Notes under the pieces: generated by a model | What the model was told of the DNA's origin: nothing | Databases searched by the model: none | What the model saw: only the letters and a program-made list of their open reading frames with translations | Shown here: one piece after another, positions 25,428 to 33,527 of the stretch | Layout: every line of letters begins with the position of its first letter | Numbering within the stretch: position 1 is the first letter of the stretch | Position numbers and translations under genes: made by a program | NCBI GenBank assembly: GCA_937887565.1 | Contig: CALABS010000059.1 | Coordinates: forward strand, 186,001 to 250,000 | Direction: 5' to 3' | Source of the DNA: an uncultured Rhodospirillaceae bacterium | Lineage (GTDB): Bacteria > Pseudomonadota > Alphaproteobacteria > Rhodospirillales > Magnetospirillaceae | Length of the DNA stretch: 64,000 nucleotides

Positions 25428-26687
25428 TTAACCGGCGGACACGACGCGGATGGCCTTCAAGGCTGCCGCGGTGGCGGATTGCACGGACATGGACACGTCC
25501 AGGGCCCCGGTGCTGACACCGGCGCCGATGGACTCGCCCTCGGGGAAGACGAAGCCGTAGTCGTCGAAATCGGCCGCGATGGCGGGACGGTCGTCCTCGG
25601 CCAGCGACGGCTGCATGCCGGTCGCCAGCACCACCAGGTCGTAGGGCTCGGCGTAGACCTCGCGGGTCAGGGTGTTCTCGCCGCAGACCATCGGATTGCC
25701 GTCGGGGCCGGGCTCGATGCGGGCCGGCTTGGACTTGACGAAGCGGACCTGGGGATCGCGCTTGAGGCGCTGGACGAAGCTTTCCAGCTTATCGTGGGCG
25801 CGGATGTCGATGTAGTAGACGTCAACGGTGGCGTCCTTGTACTGCTCGCGGACATAGGCGGCGTGCTTCATGGACGCCAGGCAGCAGATGCGCGAGCAAT
25901 AGGCCAGGTGGTTGAGGTCGCGCGAGCCGGCGCACTGGATCAGCGCCACCCGCTTGGGCTCGGCGCCGTCGCTGGGACGCACGATGCGGCCCTTGGTGGG
26001 GCCGTCGACGGAGGCCAGGCGCTCCATCTCGACGTTGGTGATGACGTCGGGCATCTCGGCCCAGCGATAGGCGGTCAGCCGGTCGGCCGGATAGGGACGC
26101 CAGCCGGTGGCCCAGACGATGGCGCCCACCTCGATCTCGAACGAGCTTTCCGCCTCGTCGAGGTCGATGGCGCCCACCTTGCAGGCCGCCTTGATCTTCT
26201 CGCCCTCGGCGGTGCCGGCGACGATCGGATCGACGACGTAGCGCATGGGGAAGGCCATGGTGTGGGGCAGATAGGCCGCCTTCACCTTGTCCATGCCGTA
26301 GTTGAAGGGATTGGCGACCTCGGTCTCGGCCGCCGTCGCGCAGTCGCCGCAGGCGGTGCAGTTGGGCTTGACGTGGCGCGGCTGGGTCTTGACCGTCACC
26401 GTGTAGGCGCCGGGGCCGCCCTTGATGGTCGCCACCGACGACAGGGTGAACAGGCTGATGCGCTTCGACTTCTTGATGCGCTGGTAGTTGATCTCCAGCC
26501 CGCAGGTCGGGTGGCACAGCTTGGGAAAGTAACGGTTCATCTGGGCGACCCTGCCGCCCAAGGTCGCGGTCTTCTCGACCAGGACCACGTCGTGTCCGGC
26601 TTCGGCCGCCTCGACGGCCGCGGTGACGCCGGCGATGCCGCCGCCGACGACCAGGATCGTGCGGCTGCGGGGTGTGGTATCGCTCAT
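25428..26687 (-). CDS. qmoA: QmoA, HdrA-like flavoprotein of the Qmo complex
   Basis: A 419-residue FAD protein. It has the N-terminal dinucleotide fold VVGGGIAGVTAAVEAAEAG, the HdrA Cys stretch FPKLCHPTCGLE, a CTACGDC cluster motif (about residue 111) and LIQCAGSRDLNHLAYCSRICC. It acts in the cytoplasm, passing electrons from APS reductase toward the quinone pool in known systems. The ATG at 26687 has GAGGGGAGC upstream, so I prefer it to the TTG 15 bases earlier. The gene is about 70 bases downstream of sat, separated by a strong hairpin. Confidence 0.9.
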   Translation of the reverse strand: MSDTTPRSRTILVVGGGIAGVTAAVEAAEAGHDVVLVEKTATLGGRVAQMNRYFPKLCHPTCGLEINYQRIKKSKRISLFTLSSVATIKGGPGAYTVTVKTQPRHVKPNCTACGDCATAAETEVANPFNYGMDKVKAAYLPHTMAFPMRYVVDPIVAGTAEGEKIKAACKVGAIDLDEAESSFEIEVGAIVWATGWRPYPADRLTAYRWAEMPDVITNVEMERLASVDGPTKGRIVRPSDGAEPKRVALIQCAGSRDLNHLAYCSRICCLASMKHAAYVREQYKDATVDVYYIDIRAHDKLESFVQRLKRDPQVRFVKSKPARIEPGPDGNPMVCGENTLTREVYAEPYDLVVLATGMQPSLAEDDRPAIAADFDDYGFVFPEGESIGAGVSTGALDVSMSVQSATAAALKAIRVVSAG

Positions 26688-26714
26688 GCTCCCCTCTCCC
26701 AACTCTCTGACTGC

Positions 26715-26746
26715 GGGGGCAAGCCCCCTCCGGTGCCGGAGGGGGC
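26715..26746 (-). other. Intercistronic hairpins between sat and qmoA
   Basis: Two alternative stems share sequence. One is GCCCCCTCC (26723-26731) with GGAGGGGGC (26738-26746), extendable inward. The other is GGGGG/CCCCC within 26715-26728. Neither is followed by a T-run on the minus strand, so a full stop is unlikely. A partial terminator or an RNA stabiliser tuning sat versus qmo levels is possible. The core 14-mer recurs in the other orientation at 32195-32208. Confidence 0.4.
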
Positions 26747-26757
26747 TCCCGATTTTC

Positions 26758-27933
26758 TTACTTGTTCAACGATTGGTAATAGTCCTGCAGGATCGCCACC
26801 ACCTCGGGACGGCTGAATTCCGGCGGGATGGGCTCGCCCTTGGACAGCATCTCGCGCTGCTTGGTGCCCGAGATGTTGACCTGATGCTCCTTGCCGTGCG
26901 GGCAGGTCTTGGCGGTGGCCATGCCCATGCACTTCTTGCAATAGAAGGTGATGTCGATCTTGAGGGCACCCGTCTCCAGGGCGCCCGGCCACAGCGTGTC
27001 GAAGATGTGCTGGGCGTCGAACGGGCCGTAATAGTCGCCGACGCCGGCATGGTCGCGGCCGACGATCAGGTGCGAGCAGCCGAAGTTCTGGCGGATCAGG
27101 GCGTGGATCAACGCCTCGCGCGGGCCGGCGTAGCGCATCTCGATGGGATAGCCGGCCTGGATCACCGTGCCCGGCACGAAATAGTGCTGGATCATGGCGT
27201 CGATGGCCTTGGTGCGGGTCTCGGCCGGGATGTCGCCGGGCTTCAGCTTGCCCAGCACCTGGTGGATGAACACCCCGTCGGTCACCTCGACGGCGATCTT
27301 GGCCAGGTGCTCGTGGCTGCGGTGCATGGGGTTGCGGGTCTGGAAGGCGGCCACCCGCGACCAGCCCTTCTCGGCGAACAGGGCGCGGCTCTCGGCCGGG
27401 CGCAGGTACAGGCCCTTGTACTTGGCCGGATACTCGCCCTCGGACAGGGCGTAGACGCGGCCGGCCAGGTTGACCTCGGCCTGCTCGTTCACCTTCTGCA
27501 CGCCCGGATGCGCCGGGTCGGTGGTGCGGTAGACGTGCTGGCACTCGAAGGCCTTGTCGATCTCGTATTTCTGGGCGACTTCCATCACCGCCATGATCTC
27601 GCCGGTCTCGGCGTCGACCAGGGCCACCTCTTCCTCGAGCTTGATGGACTCGGCCAGGTCGCGGGCGGCGGAAAGGGTGATGGGGATCGGCCAGAACAGG
27701 CCGTTGGCCATCTTCATCTCGGCGCAGACGCCTTCCCAATCGGCCTTGCCCATGAAGCCGTCGAGCGGCGTGTAGGCACCCATGGCCATCATGATGACGT
27801 CCGACGTCTCGCGGCTCGTCATCGGGACCTTCTTCAGGGTCTGCGCGCGCTTGAGGACTTCCTTCCGCTCGACCTCGGGCAAGAGCAGCGGCTTCAGCGA
27901 GCCGCCTCCGTGAGGCTGGACCAGCTTGGACAT
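26758..27933 (-). CDS. sat: Dissimilatory sulfate adenylyltransferase (ATP sulfurylase)
   Basis: A 391-residue single-domain ATP sulfurylase. It has the signature QTRNPMHRSHE (HxxH-type ATP site), LIHALIRQNFGCSHLIVGRDHAG, and a Cys cluster CKKCMGMATAKTCPHG typical of the homo-oligomeric Sat used in dissimilation rather than CysDN. It interconverts ATP plus sulfate with APS plus pyrophosphate. With AprAB it can yield ATP from APS when sulfite is oxidised. It heads the minus-strand operon sat-qmoAB-hdrCB. Its 129-bp upstream gap (27934-28062) is AT-rich and should hold the promoter; no box was assigned. Confidence 0.93.
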   Translation of the reverse strand: MSKLVQPHGGGSLKPLLLPEVERKEVLKRAQTLKKVPMTSRETSDVIMMAMGAYTPLDGFMGKADWEGVCAEMKMANGLFWPIPITLSAARDLAESIKLEEEVALVDAETGEIMAVMEVAQKYEIDKAFECQHVYRTTDPAHPGVQKVNEQAEVNLAGRVYALSEGEYPAKYKGLYLRPAESRALFAEKGWSRVAAFQTRNPMHRSHEHLAKIAVEVTDGVFIHQVLGKLKPGDIPAETRTKAIDAMIQHYFVPGTVIQAGYPIEMRYAGPREALIHALIRQNFGCSHLIVGRDHAGVGDYYGPFDAQHIFDTLWPGALETGALKIDITFYCKKCMGMATAKTCPHGKEHQVNISGTKQREMLSKGEPIPPEFSRPEVVAILQDYYQSLNK

Positions 27934-28062
27934 TCTCCCTCTCTCCCTGTTATGCGGGGTGTGTTCACCCTCGATTGCGTATCATAAATCCCTAAATTGC
28001 CCGTCCCTTTCCACAAGAATCTGCTCATGTACGGAAAATGGCTATATGAGATTTTTATGAAC

Positions 28063-28512
28063 TTAGAATTGGTCGTATTTTAAAGAAGACCCGCGCACGC
28101 GGTCGGCGGGATACCGCCGCTCGTTGAGTTCGATCTTGGCCGCCGCCACCGCGGGCAGGTCGATCCCCACCCGTTCGCACAACATCAGAAGGTAGAGGAA
28201 GACGTCGGCGCACTCTTCCTCCAGTCGGCGGCGGGTCTCTGGGTCGCCGAGGCTGGCCTCGACCTGCTCGTCGGTCTTCCACTGCGCGATCTCCAGGACC
28301 TCGGCCGCCTCCAGCGCCAGCGACAGCATCAGGTTCTTGACGGTGTGGAACTGCCGCCAATCGCGGGCGTCGCGGAATTCGACCAGCCGCCGAATGAGGT
28401 CCGCGATGGTCGGAGCATCGCCCACCCCACCCCCACCTTTCGGCGGGTCCCCTGGACCGACGGCCGAGGGAGCGGCCTCGACTGTTGTTGATTCTTCCGC
28501 TTTTTCCGCCAT
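28063..28512 (-). CDS. MazG-like nucleotide pyrophosphohydrolase (RS21-C6/dCTPase type)
   Basis: A ~149-residue protein. After a low-complexity Gly/Pro leader (about 1-40) comes the all-alpha NTP-PPase fold: IADLIRRLVEFRDARDW, LMLSLALEAAEVLEIAQW and EEECADVFLYLLML, which give the E..E and E..D metal ligands. Such enzymes remove non-canonical or excess dNTPs. The ATG at 28512 is chosen as the last start before the family region, with a weak GGTGG ahead of it; the frame remains open further upstream (to 28599). It lies between the sat operon and aprBA, transcribed away from apr. A link to sulfur metabolism is only positional. Confidence 0.75.
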   Translation of the reverse strand: MAEKAEESTTVEAAPSAVGPGDPPKGGGGVGDAPTIADLIRRLVEFRDARDWRQFHTVKNLMLSLALEAAEVLEIAQWKTDEQVEASLGDPETRRRLEEECADVFLYLLMLCERVGIDLPAVAAAKIELNERRYPADRVRGSSLKYDQF

Positions 28513-28553
28513 TTGCGCCACCAAATTACAATACTTCCAAATGCAACGAATTT

Positions 28554-28568
28554 GTCTTTCGCAAAGAC
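28554..28568. promoter_or_regulatory. Perfect inverted repeat in the apr/MazG divergent region
   Basis: GTCTTTCGCAAAGAC is a 6+3+6 perfect palindrome in the 200-bp gene-free region (28513-28712) between the MazG gene and aprB. The surrounding DNA is markedly AT-richer than the rest of the window, as promoters often are. A regulator binding site is plausible; the protein is unknown. The palindrome ACGTACGT follows a base or so later (28567-28574). Confidence 0.35.
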
Positions 28569-28712
28569 GTACGTCACTGATTGCAAATATGTCAAACACG
28601 TAATATGAATGAGGGATTGAGCGGTCGGGGGCCGGAACGCGAACCAGCGCGTCCGGCTCGTCAAGGCCGCGTGAGAGGGAGACCCGCCGAAAGGCACACA
28701 GGGGAGGTTTTG

Positions 28713-29135
28713 ATGCCCACGTTTGTGCATACCGACAAGTGCGACGGCTGCAAGGGCGGTTCGGTCACCGCCTGCATGTACATCTGCCCGAACAACCTGA
28801 TGAAGCTCGACACCACCCGGATGAAGGCCTTCAATCAGGAGCCCGACCAGTGCTGGGAGTGCCAGTGCTGCGTCAAGGCCTGCCCGCAGCAGGCCATCGA
28901 GGTTCGCGCCTACCAGGACTTCGTCCCGATGGGCGGCGCCGTCATCCCGATGCGCACCGACACCGCCATCATGTGGACCATCAAGTTCCGCGACGGCGAG
29001 GTGAAGCGCTTCAAGTTCCCGGTGCGGACCACGCCCGTGGGCTCGATCAACCCGTACGACGGCAAGCCCGAGGCGGCTGATCTGGACAGCCCGCTGCTCT
29101 TCACCGAGGCCGGCAAGACCCTGCCGACCATCTGA
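28713..29135 (+). CDS. aprB: Adenylylsulfate reductase beta subunit
   Basis: A 140-residue ferredoxin-type subunit. The cluster ligands are CDGCKGGSVTACMYICP (the long spacing that is diagnostic for AprB) and CWECQCCVKACPQQAIE. The C-terminal tail wraps around AprA in known structures. It carries electrons between the FAD of AprA and the Qmo/Hdr proteins. The ATG at 28713 has GGGGAGG at correct spacing. It is followed 34 bases later by aprA. The order B then A is the usual one. Confidence 0.94.
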   Translation: MPTFVHTDKCDGCKGGSVTACMYICPNNLMKLDTTRMKAFNQEPDQCWECQCCVKACPQQAIEVRAYQDFVPMGGAVIPMRTDTAIMWTIKFRDGEVKRFKFPVRTTPVGSINPYDGKPEAADLDSPLLFTEAGKTLPTI

Positions 29136-29169
29136 GCGCGGCGCAGCACCTAAGGGAAGGAAATACGAA

Positions 29170-31095
29170 ATGACCGAATACAGCTTCGGCAATCCCGAGA
29201 TCATCGAGATCGAGACCGACATCCTGCTCATCGGCGGCGGCATGGCCTCCTGCGGCGCCGCCTACGAGGCCAAGCGCTGGGCCGGGGACAACGTCAAGAT
29301 CACCCTGGTCGACAAGGCCGCCCTCGACCGCTCCGGCGCCGTCGCCATGGGTCTGTCGGCCATCAACACCTATCTGGGCCCGGATCGCGATCCCCAGGAC
29401 TACTGCCGCATGGTCTCCGCGGACCTGATGGGCATCACCCGCGACGACCTGGTCTATGACGTCGGCCGCCACGTCGACGACTCGGTCCACCTGTTCGAGG
29501 AGTGGGGCCTTCCGGTGTGGAAGGACAAGGGCTCCGAGGGCATGGCGCTCAAGGACGGCGGCAAGCCGGTCCGCTCGGGCAAGTGGCAGATCATGATCAA
29601 CGGCGAGGGCTACAAGACCATCGTCGCCGAGGCCGCCAAGAAGGCCCTGGGCATCGAGAACATCATCGAGCGCTGCTTCATCGTGAAGCTGCTGCTCGAC
29701 ACCAACGAGCCCAACCGCATCGCCGGTGCCGTCGGCTTCTCGGTGCGCGAGCACAAGCTCTATGTGTTCAAGGCCAACGCCATCCTCGATTGCTGCGGCG
29801 GCGCGGTCAACCTGTTCCGCCCGCGCTCGACCGGCGAGGGCAACGGCCGCACCTGGTACCCGGTGTGGAACGCCGGCTCGACCTACGCCATGGCGGCCGA
29901 GGTCGGCGCCGAGCTGACCATGATGGAAAACCGCTTCGTGCCGGCCCGCTTCAAGGACGGCTACGGCCCGGTCGGCGCGTGGTTCCTGCTGTTCAAGTCG
30001 CAGGCCGTCAACGCCTTCGGCGAGAACTACGTGGTCAAGAACGCCCACATGCTGGCCGACTTCGCGCCCTACGACAAGGCCACCGTGGTGCCGACCTGCC
30101 TGCGCAACCACGCCATGCTGAAGGAGATGAAGGACGGCAACGGCCCGATCTTCATGGACACTCCGACCGCCATGAAGAAGCTGGCCGAGAAGATGACCCC
30201 GGCCGAGATCAAGCATCTCGAGGCCGAGGCCTGGGAAGACTTCCTCGACATGTGCATCGGCCAGGCCGGCGTGTGGGCCGGCATGAACATCCGCCCCGAG
30301 CAGAACATGTCCGAGCTGATGCCGACCGAGCCCTACCTGCTGGGGTCGCACTCCGGCTGCTGCGGCATCTGGGTGTCGGGTCCCGAGGACATCAACTCGC
30401 CGGCCGAGTGGAAGTGGGGCTACAACCGCATGACCACCGTCAACGGCCTGTTCACCGCCGGCGACGGCGTGGGCGCCTCGGGCCACAAGTTCTCGTCGGG
30501 CTCGCACGCCGAGGGCCGCATCGCCGGCAAGGCGATGGTCAAGTTCGTGCGTGACCACAACGGCTTCAAGCCGTCGCTCAAGGGCGACATCAACGCCATC
30601 GCCGAGGAGATCTACAAGCCGGTCCGCACCTATCTCGAGCACAAGGACAAGACCACCGCCGAGGACGTCAACCCCAACTACATCCTGCCCCGCCTCCTGC
30701 AGCAGCGCCTGCAGAAGCTGATGGACGAGTATGTGGCGGGCACCTCGACCTACTACAACACCAACAAGGTGATGCTCGAGACCGGTCTGCACCTGCTGAC
30801 CATGCTGAAGGAAGACTCGCAGAAGATGCGTGCGAAGGACCTGCACGAACTGATGCGCGCCTGGGAGAACTACCACCGCATCGTCGCGGCGGAAGCCCAC
30901 CTTCGCCACATCCTGTACCGCGAGGAGACCCGCTATCCGGGCTTCTTCTATCGCGCCGACTTCCCGAAGCTGGACGACGCCAACTGGAAGGTCTTCGTCA
31001 ATTCCCGCATCAACCCCGAGACGGGCGAGTGGGAAATGAAGAAGGTCCAGCACGTCGACCTCGTGACCAAGCGTTACGAGGGCCAGGGCCACTAA
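29170..31095 (+). CDS. aprA: Adenylylsulfate reductase alpha subunit
   Basis: A 641-residue flavoprotein of the fumarate-reductase/AprA family. The N-terminal FAD fold is ETDILLIGGGMASCGAAYEA; later come SGAVAMGLSAINTYLG, LGSHSGCCGIWVSGPED and GDGVGASGHKFSSGSHAEG, all hallmarks of AprA. It converts APS to sulfite and AMP, or the reverse in sulfur oxidisers. Length equals that of characterised AprA. Codon use is strongly biased to C/G-ending preferred codons with little variation, suggesting high expression. A strong terminator closes the aprBA transcript. Confidence 0.95.
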   Translation: MTEYSFGNPEIIEIETDILLIGGGMASCGAAYEAKRWAGDNVKITLVDKAALDRSGAVAMGLSAINTYLGPDRDPQDYCRMVSADLMGITRDDLVYDVGRHVDDSVHLFEEWGLPVWKDKGSEGMALKDGGKPVRSGKWQIMINGEGYKTIVAEAAKKALGIENIIERCFIVKLLLDTNEPNRIAGAVGFSVREHKLYVFKANAILDCCGGAVNLFRPRSTGEGNGRTWYPVWNAGSTYAMAAEVGAELTMMENRFVPARFKDGYGPVGAWFLLFKSQAVNAFGENYVVKNAHMLADFAPYDKATVVPTCLRNHAMLKEMKDGNGPIFMDTPTAMKKLAEKMTPAEIKHLEAEAWEDFLDMCIGQAGVWAGMNIRPEQNMSELMPTEPYLLGSHSGCCGIWVSGPEDINSPAEWKWGYNRMTTVNGLFTAGDGVGASGHKFSSGSHAEGRIAGKAMVKFVRDHNGFKPSLKGDINAIAEEIYKPVRTYLEHKDKTTAEDVNPNYILPRLLQQRLQKLMDEYVAGTSTYYNTNKVMLETGLHLLTMLKEDSQKMRAKDLHELMRAWENYHRIVAAEAHLRHILYREETRYPGFFYRADFPKLDDANWKVFVNSRINPETGEWEMKKVQHVDLVTKRYEGQGH

Positions 31096-31122
31096 GGTCC
31101 CGGCGCTTCGCGCTTCAAGGGA

Positions 31123-31150
31123 GGGGCGCCGGACTTCCGGCGCCCCTTTT
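31123..31150 (+). terminator. Rho-independent terminator after aprA
   Basis: GGGGCGCCGG (31123-31132), loop ACTT, CCGGCGCCCC (31137-31146), then TTTTCTTT. This is a 10-bp perfect GC stem with a U-tract, 27 bases past the aprA stop. Confidence 0.92.
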
Positions 31151-31233
31151 CTTTCGCCCAGCGTTCTTCGTGGTGAAATCCCTTCACCCTTTGCTAATAT
31201 GCCCAACCAACGAAAAAGCCAGGAAACGGACCC

Positions 31234-32181
31234 ATGACCGACACCCCCCGGACCACCGAAGACGAAGAACTGGACGAGATGGACATGGAGGCGCAGCGCC
31301 ATGGCGTCGACGACCGCGACATGCAGGTCGAGGTGTTCGACGCCGTGCGCGGCCAGTCCCGCTTCCCGGTCCAGCCGGTGCGCCTGACCGCCGAGGACAC
31401 CTTCAGCTTCAACTGCCACAAGGGGGTGAGCTGCTGGAACAAGTGCTGCCACGGCGCCGACATCACGCTGACGCCCTATTGCATCCTGCGCCTGTCCAAG
31501 CGCCTGGGCCTGAAGGCGGCTGAGTTCCTGCTGCGATACACGGTGCCCGACGTCCACGACAAGGCCGACATGCCGGTGGCCAAGCTCAAGATGGGCGGCG
31601 ACGACGGGCGCGGCGCCTGCCCCTTCAACACCGCCGACGGCTGCTCGGTCTACGAGGACCGGCCGGCCACCTGCCGGTATTATCCGCTCGGCATGGTGTC
31701 CATGAAGATGAAGGACATGGAGGGCAAGGAGGACTTCTTCTTCCTGGTCAAGGAGGACCACTGCCAGGGCCACTGCGAGACCAAGACCCAGAATGTCGGC
31801 CAGTACCGCGCCGAGCAGGACGTCGCCGACTACGAGCGCGTCAGCCGCGGCTGGATCGACATCCTGATGAAGATGGCGTCGTGGAAGGTCCTGGGCGGCC
31901 CCATGGGCAAGGCCCCGACCATGCAGGTCAAGAAGATGTTCTTCATGGCCACCACCGACGTGGACGGCTTCCGCCGCTTCGTCCTCGAATCCAAGTTCCT
32001 CGATGCCTACGACGTCGCCCCCGAGGCGGTCGAGATCATCAAGGCCGACGACGAGGCCCTGCTGCTGCTGGGCTACGACTGGCTGAAGAACATCCTGTTC
32101 AACGAGCCCACCATCCAGCTCAAGGAACAGGTGCTGCAACAGGCCATCGCCAAGGCCCGTTCCGACATGGGCGCGGCGTAG
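31234..32181 (+). CDS. YkgJ-family cysteine-cluster protein
   Basis: A 315-residue soluble protein. A YkgJ-type metal site is formed by FNCHKGVSCWNKCCHGADITL, spanning about residues 60-80, then GACPFN, GCSVYEDRPATCRYYPLG and CQGHCETKT. These Cys-rich motifs are thought to bind Zn or an Fe-S cluster; function is unknown. The N-terminus is acidic, with no signal peptide. It begins about 84 bases after the apr terminator and has its own weak leader. Its location next to aprBA may be more than chance, but that is inference. Confidence 0.75.
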   Translation: MTDTPRTTEDEELDEMDMEAQRHGVDDRDMQVEVFDAVRGQSRFPVQPVRLTAEDTFSFNCHKGVSCWNKCCHGADITLTPYCILRLSKRLGLKAAEFLLRYTVPDVHDKADMPVAKLKMGGDDGRGACPFNTADGCSVYEDRPATCRYYPLGMVSMKMKDMEGKEDFFFLVKEDHCQGHCETKTQNVGQYRAEQDVADYERVSRGWIDILMKMASWKVLGGPMGKAPTMQVKKMFFMATTDVDGFRRFVLESKFLDAYDVAPEAVEIIKADDEALLLLGYDWLKNILFNEPTIQLKEQVLQQAIAKARSDMGAA

Positions 32182-32190
32182 CGGTTCGAT

Positions 32191-32213
32191 GCGAGGGGGC
32201 TTGCCCCCCTCGC
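32191..32213 (+). other. GC hairpin after the YkgJ gene
   Basis: GCGAGGGGG (32191-32199) pairs with CCCCCTCGC (32205-32213) over the loop CTTGC. There is no clear T-run afterwards, so it is a weak terminator at best. The internal 14-mer GGGGGCTTGCCCCC is the same as that in the sat-qmoA gap. Confidence 0.45.
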
Positions 32214-32255
32214 GCTCCCCTTGCCCTCGGCGGCCCGGCCGCTCATCTGCGGGGC

Positions 32256-33527
32256 ATGCGCCCTGTCGTCATCGTCGTCTTCTTCCTGCTTCTCCTGGCC
32301 CTGCCCGCCCGCGCCGAGGCGCCGGCGGCGCTTCTGAACGTCGAGGGCCCCATCGGGCCGGCGGTGGCCGAGTATGTCGCCGGCGGCATCGGCGAGGCCG
32401 AAGCGGCCGGCACGCCGCTGGTCATCCTGCGCCTCGACACTCCGGGCGGCCTCGATCGCTCCATGCGCGCCATCAACGCCGCCATCCTGGGCGCGGCGGT
32501 GCCGGTGGCGTGCTGGGTGGGGCCGGCGGGTGCGCGGGCGGCCAGCGCCGGCACCTTCATCCTTTATGCCTGCCCCGTGGCGGCCATGGCGCCGGGCACC
32601 CATCTCGGCGCCGCCACCCCCGTCGCCATGGGCGGCGAGATGGGCGACGCCATGGCGGCCAAGGCCGTCAACGATACCGTCGCCACCATCCGGGGCCTGG
32701 CCGAACTGCGGGGACGCAACGCCGACTGGGCCGAGAAGGCCGTGCGCGAGGGCGCCACCCTCACCGCCCCCAAAGCCGTCGCGGCCGGCGTCGTCGAGGT
32801 CATGGCGCCGGACCTGGATGCCCTGATGGCCGCTCTTGACGGCCGCAGGGTGGTCGTGGCGGGCCGGACCGTCACCCTCGCCACCGCCGGGCTGGCGGTG
32901 AAGGCCCGCGACGCCGACCTGCGCACCCGCCTTCTCGCCGCCCTGGGCAGCCCCGAAGTGGCCTACCTCCTGCTGCTGGTGGGGGCCTACGGCATCCTGT
33001 TCGAGCTGATGAACCCCGGCACCCTGGTGGCCGGCATCCTCGGGACGGTGTCGCTGCTGCTGGCGCTCTATGCCCTCAACCTACTGCCGGTAAACTATTC
33101 CGGGTTCGGCCTGCTGTTGCTCGGGCTGTCCTTGATGACGGCCGAGGCCTTCGTTCCCTCCTTCGGCATCCTGGGGCTGGGCGGCGCCGTCGCCTTCGCC
33201 CTCGGCTCGCTGATGCTGTTCGACACCGGCGTGCCCGGCTTCGCGCTTTCCGTGTCGGTGGTGACGGGCGCAACCATCGCCTCCGCGTTGCTGCTCGCCA
33301 TCGGTCTGGCGGCGGCCGTCCGGTCGCGCCGGGGCAGGCCGACCACCGGCGGCGAGGCGCTGGTCGGTGCCATCGGCGAGGTGGTCGCCTGGCATGGCGG
33401 ATCGGGCCGGATCCGCGTTCGAGGCGAATTGTGGAACGCCCGCGCGCCGCAGGCGTTCATGCCGGGAGAGAGGGTGCGCGTCGCCGCCCGTGACGGCCTG
33501 ACCCTGGATGTGGAGCGGAACGAATGA
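32256..33527 (+). CDS. NfeD family membrane serine protease (long form)
   Basis: A 423-residue protein with signal peptide (1-20), an N-terminal ClpP/crotonase-like protease domain (about 25-200; LDTPGGLDRSM, the Ser region ASAGTFI, then ATPVAMGG), four to five transmembrane helices (about 230-360) and a C-terminal OB-fold NfeD domain (VGAIGEVVAW, GELWNARA). The long NfeD proteins degrade or clip stomatin-like partners. Its stop overlaps the slipin start (ATGA), which is the classical pairing. ATG chosen at 32256, directly before the signal peptide. Confidence 0.88.
   Translation: MRPVVIVVFFLLLLALPARAEAPAALLNVEGPIGPAVAEYVAGGIGEAEAAGTPLVILRLDTPGGLDRSMRAINAAILGAAVPVACWVGPAGARAASAGTFILYACPVAAMAPGTHLGAATPVAMGGEMGDAMAAKAVNDTVATIRGLAELRGRNADWAEKAVREGATLTAPKAVAAGVVEVMAPDLDALMAALDGRRVVVAGRTVTLATAGLAVKARDADLRTRLLAALGSPEVAYLLLLVGAYGILFELMNPGTLVAGILGTVSLLLALYALNLLPVNYSGFGLLLLGLSLMTAEAFVPSFGILGLGGAVAFALGSLMLFDTGVPGFALSVSVVTGATIASALLLAIGLAAAVRSRRGRPTTGGEALVGAIGEVVAWHGGSGRIRVRGELWNARAPQAFMPGERVRVAARDGLTLDVERNE

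Noticed and set aside
21567..26816. 1749-codon open frame on the plus strand
   Set aside because: It is antisense to hdrB, hdrC, qmoB and qmoA, with His/Ala/Gly/Arg-rich low-complexity translation caused by high GC.
29101..32139. 1012-codon open frame on the minus strand
   Set aside because: It is antisense to aprA and the YkgJ gene; the translation shows no family features.
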